This document shows positions 59,377 to 64,000 of a stretch of DNA of 64,000 nucleotides, one piece after another (within the stretch, counting starts at the first letter, position 1; every line of letters begins with the position of its first letter). A program made the position numbers and the translations under genes. Location: NCBI RefSeq assembly GCF_004362515.1, contig NZ_SNXU01000001.1, positions 5,890,001 through 5,954,000 of the forward strand, in the 5' to 3' direction. The DNA is from Actinokineospora alba. GTDB taxonomy: Bacteria > Actinomycetota > Actinomycetes > Mycobacteriales > Pseudonocardiaceae. A model generated the notes under the pieces. It saw nothing but the letters and a program-made list of their open reading frames with translations. It was not told the DNA's origin and did not search any database.

Positions 59377-60336
59377 ATGCGGTGGTTGTGGGTCGGCAGG
59401 GGCGGTGGGTCGGAGCCGAAGGTGGTTCGTGCCCCACGGTGGCCTGATGCGGCGCTCGCGGCCGCGGTCGCCGAGGCTGATGAGGGCAGGGTTCGGGCCG
59501 CTGGAACGGTTCTGGCCGAGTGCCGCACGGACGCCGAGTTGCGCGCTCACCGCGTCGACGTTCTCGCGGAGCGGCTCGTCGGGTTTGGTGAGCGGGTCCT
59601 CGACATCGGGGTGCAGGCGCGGGATTCGGACATGTTCTTGTTGGCGGGCGCGATCTTCACCAAGGAGGCGTGGGCGATCCGTGGCACCGGGTTGTCCGCC
59701 GCCGTGGGTGAGAAGCGGCTCCGGGTGTTCCACGCGCATCTGACGCAGGCGGTCGTGCCGCTGCGGCGCGCGGCTGATCTGCTCGCCGATGACCCGGTGC
59801 CGTGGTCGGAGATGTTCCCGGTGAGCCGCGGGCTGGAGTTCGACCGCGCCCACAAGGACCAGTTGTGGTCCGAAGTGGACAGACGGTCGCCGCTGCTGGT
59901 GTCGGCCAACGACAGCCGGGTGCAGACGCTGGCGCCGAAGTGGGGCAACGACGACGAGTCGGAGATGCTCACCTTCGCCCGTGAACGTGTGGCGATGGCC
60001 CCGAACGGCCACCCGGTGGTCGCGGTCCTGGTCTCGGCGGTGTTCGAGACGGCCGCGCACCACGACCGACGGGTCGGCAACGTCGGACGGTTCTGCCTCA
60101 AGTGGCGCGACGAGCTTGTCGAGGCGTCGGCCAAGCTGCTCGCGGGAACGCTGGCGCTGCCGCGCACCACGTGGGCGCACAACATGTTCGCGGCGATGTT
60201 CGTGGCGATGGGCGACTACGAGCACGCTGAGCCGCACCTGCGCGCGATGGACGGCCATGTGTCCCTCGCCGCCTGGGACTGGATCGGCGGCGAGCAGCGG
60301 TACCGCACGGCCGCGGCCCGCTTGAGCAACCCCTGA
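59377..60336 (+). CDS. Hypothetical helical protein, first of two paralogues
   Basis: 319 residues from ATG 59377. TAGGGT lies eight bases before it, so the transcript may be leaderless. All-helical, TPR-like pattern (AGTVLAECR, VLAERLVGFGERVLDIG, SEMLTFARERVAM, HLRAMDGH). It is clearly homologous to the next gene along its length. Function unknown; I recognise no catalytic motif. Confidence 0.7.
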   Translation: MRWLWVGRGGGSEPKVVRAPRWPDAALAAAVAEADEGRVRAAGTVLAECRTDAELRAHRVDVLAERLVGFGERVLDIGVQARDSDMFLLAGAIFTKEAWAIRGTGLSAAVGEKRLRVFHAHLTQAVVPLRRAADLLADDPVPWSEMFPVSRGLEFDRAHKDQLWSEVDRRSPLLVSANDSRVQTLAPKWGNDDESEMLTFARERVAMAPNGHPVVAVLVSAVFETAAHHDRRVGNVGRFCLKWRDELVEASAKLLAGTLALPRTTWAHNMFAAMFVAMGDYEHAEPHLRAMDGHVSLAAWDWIGGEQRYRTAAARLSNP

Positions 60337-60364
60337 CCGCTTGACGAAAGGACGCCCCACCCCC

Positions 60365-61339
60365 ATGCCCTCAGCGCAGCCGCCCGTGACCTGGGATCGG
60401 GCGTGGCAGGACAGCGCGCTCTCGGCGGCGATCGCGGAGTTGGCCGAGTCGCGGCTGCGGCCGGTGGCCACCGTCCTCGCGGAGTGCCGTGACCGCCCCG
60501 AAGTCCGGTCGCTGCGGGTGGCGGTGCTGGCCGAGCGGCTCGTCGGGCGGGGCCGGGGCATCCTGGAACTGGCGGAGGACAACGACAATCCGGATCTGCT
60601 TGTCCTGGCGGGCACGATTTTCGTCCGCGAGGCACTGGTGATCGCGGGCGACGTGCCGATCACGGAGCTGCCCCGCGGGCGGGCGGCGGTGGCGCTGTCG
60701 TATCTGCGCAAGGCGGCGGACCCGCTCAACCGGGCGGCCGCGGCCCTGCCGAAGGACGCGGTCCCCGTGGACCACCTGCAGCTCGTCGGGTCGCTGCTGG
60801 AGGTCGACCGCGGCCGGGTCGACTCGGTGTGGGCGGAAGCCCAGCGGCGCTGCCCGACCCTGTTCTCCGCGCACCGCAACCGACTCGCGGTGCTGGCAGC
60901 GCGGGAGGACCAGTCGGAGATGCTCGCTTTCGCCCGCGGCTGCGTGGACCGGGCCCGCTCGGGTGACCCGCGGCTGTCGCTGATCGCGTCGGCCCACCTG
61001 GAGGTGGCGCGGCGGCTGGGGCGGGTGGCGAAGGACGCGGGCTGGAAGGAGCGGCAGGCCGCTTTCTCGGCGCGGTACGACCATCTCGCGCGCACCAGCC
61101 CGGCGGTCGCCGAGGTCGGCCGGGCCGCCGAGCGGTGGCTGCGCGGCCCGGTCGGACACCCGTTCGCCCTGGAGATCCACAACGTGTTCGCGGCGGTGTT
61201 CGCGCAGGCGGGGCAGACGGAGCTGGCCCGGCCGCACCTGCGGGCGATCGGCACCCGGTTGACGCCGGCGTGGACGATGGTGGACGGGGAAGCCGCCTAC
61301 CGCAAGGCACTCAAGCGGCACCACCGGGCGGAGCGGTGA
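60365..61339 (+). CDS. Hypothetical helical protein, second of two paralogues
   Basis: 324 residues from ATG 60365 (TTG 60341 is an alternative). Shared with the upstream gene: (V)ATVLAECRxxPEVRxxRVxVLAERLVG, DLLVLAGTIFVREA, SEMLAFARGCV, PHLRAIGTR. Divergence of the two is considerable. The stretch between 60337 and 60364 is spacer. Tandem duplication of an unknown actinobacterial family. Confidence 0.7.
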   Translation: MPSAQPPVTWDRAWQDSALSAAIAELAESRLRPVATVLAECRDRPEVRSLRVAVLAERLVGRGRGILELAEDNDNPDLLVLAGTIFVREALVIAGDVPITELPRGRAAVALSYLRKAADPLNRAAAALPKDAVPVDHLQLVGSLLEVDRGRVDSVWAEAQRRCPTLFSAHRNRLAVLAAREDQSEMLAFARGCVDRARSGDPRLSLIASAHLEVARRLGRVAKDAGWKERQAAFSARYDHLARTSPAVAEVGRAAERWLRGPVGHPFALEIHNVFAAVFAQAGQTELARPHLRAIGTRLTPAWTMVDGEAAYRKALKRHHRAER

Positions 61340-61348
61340 CCGACAGCG

Positions 61349-61756
61349 TCAGTTCTGGCGGGCGTCGAAGTCGGAGCGGGCGCCGATGATCAGGTGGACG
61401 TGGGTGTCGGACCAGTCCTTGAGCTGTCGGACGATCTCCAGCAGCGAGCCGCCGAGGCCGGTCAGGGCGTAGTCGACGGTCACCGGCACGGTCGGGGTGA
61501 CCGTGCGGGTGATCAGCCCGTCGCGTTCGAGGGTGCGCAGGGTCTGCGTGAGCATCTTCTGGCTGACCCCGGCGATCCGCCGGGCGATCTCGGAGTAGCG
61601 CATCGGCGAACCGTTGTCCCCCAAGGCACACAGCACCAGGGTGACCCACTTGTCGGCGAGCCGGTCGAGGACCTGCCTGCTCGCGCACGTGGCCAGGTAG
61701 GAGTCGAACTCGGCCTTGGCCAGGGCCCGGCGCTGCGCCGCGGTCATGGTCGGCAT
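61349..61756 (-). CDS. HxlR-family transcriptional regulator
   Basis: 135 residues; GAGG precedes the ATG by seven bases. HxlR signature CASRQVLDRLADKWVTLVLCALGDNGSPMRYSEIARRIAGVSQKMLTQTLRTLERDGLI, with the Cys near the N-terminus that in some HxlR proteins senses oxidants or electrophiles. Divergent from a quinone-oxidoreductase-like gene, the typical target. Confidence 0.9.
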   Translation of the reverse strand: MPTMTAAQRRALAKAEFDSYLATCASRQVLDRLADKWVTLVLCALGDNGSPMRYSEIARRIAGVSQKMLTQTLRTLERDGLITRTVTPTVPVTVDYALTGLGGSLLEIVRQLKDWSDTHVHLIIGARSDFDARQN

Positions 61757-61778
61757 CGCACACCTCTTCGTGAGTTAC

Positions 61779-61792
61779 GCACCTACAGGTGC
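61779..61792. promoter_or_regulatory. Candidate HxlR operator
   Basis: GCACCT-AC-AGGTGC, a 6+6 palindrome, in the 107-base gap between the divergent regulator and oxidoreductase. Confidence 0.6.
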
Positions 61793-61863
61793 CTACTTCC
61801 CAATGGAGAGCTACCTCCCGCAGGGTAGTCCCTGCACGGACACACCGACAGAGGGAGATTTCC

Positions 61864-62766
61864 ATGCGAGCCGCCGTGATCACCGCGCCCGGGTCCCCGG
61901 ACGCCATCGAGATCATCGACATCGCCACCCCCGAGCCCGGCGCGGGCGAGATCCGCGTCCGGGTCGCCGCCGCCGGGGTCAACCCCGTCGACCTGCAGAC
62001 CCGGGCGGGCGCCTTCCACGACCTGGGCTGGATCACCCAGCCCGACCACGTCGGACTCGGCTGGGACGTCGCAGGCACCGTCACCGCGGTCGGCCCTGGT
62101 GCGGGCTTCGCCGTGGGCGACCGGGTCGCCGCGTTGTCCGAGGGCGTCGACCGAGCGTTGGGCACTTACGCGGAGGAGGTCGTCGTCCCCGCGGCCGCGG
62201 CGGCCGTGGTGCCCGACGGGCTGTCGCTGACCGACGCCGCCACGGTCCCGCTCAACGCGCTGACCGCCGCCCAGGCCCTGGACCTGCTTGGCGCGCCGGA
62301 AGGTCGGACACTGCTGGTCACGGGCGCGGCCGGAGGGGTCGGCGGCTACACGGTCGCGTTCGCCGCCGAGCGCGGGTGGCGGGTGACCGGCCTGGCCCGG
62401 TCGACCGACGCCGAGTTCGTCACCGCCGCGGGCGCGTCCGCGCTGATCACCGAACCGACCGGCGCCTACGACGCGGTTGTGGACGCGGCGGTCCTGGCCG
62501 ACGCGGCGGTCGCCCTGACTCGCGACGGTGGCCACTACGTCGGCGTGATCCCGCCCGCGGTGCCCGATGGCGCGGGCCGGGTCCGGACGGAGGCAGTGAT
62601 GGTCACCGCCGACAGCCCGACGCTGGCCAAGGCCCTCGCCGCGACCGCCGAGGGCACCCTGCCCGCCCGCGTCCACGCGGCGCTGCCCCTGGAGCAGGCC
62701 GCGCTCGCGCACAAGGCCGTGGCGGCAGGCGGCACCCGCGGCCGCCACCTGCTCATCCCGAACTGA
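61864..62766 (+). CDS. NADP-dependent quinone-oxidoreductase-like (MDR) protein
   Basis: 300 residues from ATG 61864 with AGGGAG upstream. GroES-like N-terminal domain (IDIATPEPGAGEIRVRVAAAGVNPVDLQTRAG), then the NADP-binding motif VTGAAGGVGGYTV (AxxGxxG). No zinc-ligand Cys, so this is the zeta-crystallin/QOR branch. Under the divergent HxlR regulator, it likely serves detoxification of quinones or enones. Confidence 0.9.
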   Translation: MRAAVITAPGSPDAIEIIDIATPEPGAGEIRVRVAAAGVNPVDLQTRAGAFHDLGWITQPDHVGLGWDVAGTVTAVGPGAGFAVGDRVAALSEGVDRALGTYAEEVVVPAAAAAVVPDGLSLTDAATVPLNALTAAQALDLLGAPEGRTLLVTGAAGGVGGYTVAFAAERGWRVTGLARSTDAEFVTAAGASALITEPTGAYDAVVDAAVLADAAVALTRDGGHYVGVIPPAVPDGAGRVRTEAVMVTADSPTLAKALAATAEGTLPARVHAALPLEQAALAHKAVAAGGTRGRHLLIPN

Positions 62767-62776
62767 GCCGACACCC

Positions 62777-62815
62777 GCGCGACCACACCCGAGTCCGTCG
62801 CGGGTGTGGTCGCGC
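62777..62815. terminator. Bidirectional terminator
   Basis: 15-base-pair perfect stem (62777-62791 with 62801-62815) between the stops of the convergent oxidoreductase and MarR genes. Confidence 0.8.
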
Positions 62816-62817
62816 CT

Positions 62818-63282
62818 TCAGACCTGGTTGGACTCGTCCTCCGCCAACGCCATTCCCAGTCGCCGCATCACTTCCGCTGTCGTTCGCAGTTCCGCGTCCG
62901 TGAACTGGGCGGCGACGCGGTTGGTGAAGGCGTGCTGGGCGGCGCCCATGCCGCGGATGGCCTTCCAGCCCGCCTCGCTGGGGCGGACCAGTTTCGCCCG
63001 GGCGTGGGCCGGGTTCGGCAGGTACTCGGCGAGTCCCTTGTCCACCAACAGATCCGCTGTTCGCTGGACGCTCTGTCTCGCCATGCCCATTTCGCGGGCG
63101 ATGTCGGCGACCGAGCGCGGCTGGTCGAGGACGCCACCGAGCACCTGCCACCACGACGGGGTCAGGCCCTGCGGCCGGGAGATGTGTTCAGCCGCGCGAA
63201 GGAAGGCGCCGTTGAGGTGGAAGGTGCGCACGATGATGTCGGTCAGCGCGTCACCTCCCGGCGTGCGGGGTTCGGCGCTCAC
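62818..63282 (-). CDS. MarR-family transcriptional regulator
   Basis: 154 residues from GTG 63282. The winged-helix core is LTPSWWQVLGGVLDQPRSVADIAREMGMARQSVQRTADLLVDKGLAEYLPNPAHARAKLVRPSEAG, a MarR domain. It overlaps the DJ-1/PfpI gene by four bases (GTGA), so the two are one operon, and the double palindrome upstream is its probable target. Confidence 0.9.
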   Translation of the reverse strand: MSAEPRTPGGDALTDIIVRTFHLNGAFLRAAEHISRPQGLTPSWWQVLGGVLDQPRSVADIAREMGMARQSVQRTADLLVDKGLAEYLPNPAHARAKLVRPSEAGWKAIRGMGAAQHAFTNRVAAQFTDAELRTTAEVMRRLGMALAEDESNQV

Positions 63283-63899
63283 CCGACGGCCTCCATCAGC
63301 GCGAAGAACCACTTGGGGTCGCCGGTCGCGTTGAGCTGGTACCACGCCTCGAGCACGTCCGGCTCGTAGACGTCGAGCACCCGGAAGATCTCCCGGGCGA
63401 ACTCCAGCGGGCTGGCCGCACCCGCGGTGATCAGCCCCTGGTCGACGACCGCGCGGTCGGGCAGGAACCGCGACTCCCCCTGGTACGCGTCCGCCATCGC
63501 CAGTTGCTGGGGCGCGTTTCCGGTGTGCGCGCGGGTGTCGAGCAGACCCGCCGCCGCGAGACCGACCGTGGCGCCGCAGATGGCGGCGACCGGGCTGCCC
63601 GCGTCGAGCCTGCGGGCCGCCGCCTCGGCGAACGCGGTGTGCTCGCCTTCGAGCCAGGAATCCGCGCCGGGCAACAACAGTAGGGCCGCGCCCTCGATGT
63701 CCGCGTCGGCGAGGGTGAGGTCGGGGGTCACGACGAGCCCGCCCATGGTGGTGATCGGCGCGGCCGTCTCCGCGACCGTGCACACCCGGAACTTCCCGGG
63801 CTCACGCTGGAACGCGGGGTTGTTGAGGCCCGCCGTGACGTAACCGATCTCCCAGTCCGCCAGGCCCGAATACACAGCTACAAGGATGTCCGAAGTCAT
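63279..63899 (-). CDS. DJ-1/PfpI-family protein
   Basis: 206 residues from ATG 63899. Start DILVAVYSGLADWEIGYVTAGL, the Glu-type IEGAALLLLPGADSW and the nucleophile-elbow Cys in VAAICGATVGLAAAGLLDTRAHTGN place it in DJ-1/PfpI. Could be a glyoxalase-III, a chaperone or an amidotransferase-like enzyme; the sequence does not decide. First gene of the operon with MarR. Confidence 0.85.
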   Translation of the reverse strand: MTSDILVAVYSGLADWEIGYVTAGLNNPAFQREPGKFRVCTVAETAAPITTMGGLVVTPDLTLADADIEGAALLLLPGADSWLEGEHTAFAEAAARRLDAGSPVAAICGATVGLAAAGLLDTRAHTGNAPQQLAMADAYQGESRFLPDRAVVDQGLITAGAASPLEFAREIFRVLDVYEPDVLEAWYQLNATGDPKWFFALMEAVG

Positions 63900-63933
63900 G
63901 ACAGTATCCTGTCATTTTGACAGTGTGCTGTCA
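63899..63933. promoter_or_regulatory. Double MarR-type operator
   Basis: TGACAG-TATC-CTGTCA (63899-63914) and TGACAG-TGTG-CTGTCA (63918-63933), each a perfect 6+6 palindrome, centres 19 bases apart. The first touches the start codon of the DJ-1/PfpI gene. They also lie 27 bases before the plus-strand gene at 63960. Confidence 0.75.
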
Positions 63934-63959
63934 AGGTTGATCGGCGGCTAGAATTGACG

Positions 63960-64000
63960 GTGATGCGACGGTTCCGATGGCCCGCGGCCGCCCTACTCCT
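63960..64000 (+). CDS. Start of a gene cut by the window edge, probable exported protein
   Basis: GTG 63960 (or ATG 63963) opens a frame reading (V)MRRFRWPAAALL, which looks like the beginning of a signal peptide or membrane helix. TAGAAT at 63949-63954 is a plausible -10. Only 13 codons are visible, so nothing more can be said. Confidence 0.4.
   Translation, partial: MMRRFRWPAAALL

Overview
The window is about 72% GC by eye and carries around 50 tightly packed genes on both strands. It comes from an actinomycete. The sequence shows RbpA with a SigR-type promoter, a polyprenol-phosphate mannose synthase next to apolipoprotein N-acyltransferase, an Rpf-like cell-wall hydrolase, many GTG starts, and several genes with a TAGGGT-like -10 box a few bases before the start codon (leaderless style). 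Pseudonocardiales is my best guess, but no marker here proves it. I see no rRNA, tRNA, CRISPR array, transposase or prophage.

Layout. 1-7.0 kb: the end of an MMPL transporter, small hypothetical membrane proteins, a secreted subtilase, a DUF2157 membrane protein and a secreted S1 protease. 7.1-16 kb: a SulP transporter broken by an apparent frameshift, a Baeyer-Villiger-type monooxygenase divergent from a PucR regulator, a PRC-barrel/DUF2382 stress protein with a SigB/SigF-like promoter, a pentapeptide-repeat membrane protein that is also frameshifted, a DUF2236 protein and a GNAT. 16.2-19.4 kb: two urea-amidolyase-associated proteins (the carboxyguanidine deiminase family) overlapping a urea-carboxylase carboxyltransferase domain that lacks its biotin carboxylase and biotin-carrier parts. 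19.4-23.2 kb: a GH92 mannosidase and a GT4 glycosyltransferase separated by a 287-bp imperfect tandem duplication that creates a chimeric ORF. 23.3-31 kb: an NmrA-like protein divergent from an AraC regulator, a large S1 protease with two P-domains, a Tat-exported GH95-like glycosidase, and a PrmC-like methyltransferase with a 20-codon leader ORF. 31-38 kb: a methyltransferase-tetR operon with a double operator, NIPSNAP, GGDEF-EAL, GDPD, arylamine N-acetyltransferase, and an ArsR/SRPBCC pair. 38-45 kb: Rpf-like protein, UMF1-type MFS, thymidine kinase, rbpA, ppm1, lnt. 45-57 kb: a cyclase-like protein, two paralogous SRPBCC-acyl-CoA synthetase fusions, and a lysine-degradation cluster (kal, kamE, kamD, amidohydrolase, kdd on the minus strand, divergent from kamA). 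57-64 kb: S37-type peptidase, a repeat-rich intergenic region, two paralogous unknowns, an HxlR-controlled oxidoreductase, and a DJ-1/PfpI-MarR pair with two operators.

The metabolic core is the B12-, PLP- and SAM-dependent lysine route. KamA would make beta-lysine, KamDE would move the terminal amino group, Kdd would oxidise the product and Kal would deaminate 3-aminobutyryl-CoA. The usual cleavage enzyme Kce is not seen, and an amidohydrolase sits in the operon instead.

The most unusual non-coding signal is a pair of roughly 140-bp palindromic elements (32646-32783 and 41974-42113). They share architecture and loop sequence, and their helices differ by compensating changes. Both lie between convergent genes, a few bases beyond the minus-strand stop codon. 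I do not recognise them as a named family. A third, different palindrome followed by tandem repeats lies at 59148-59349.
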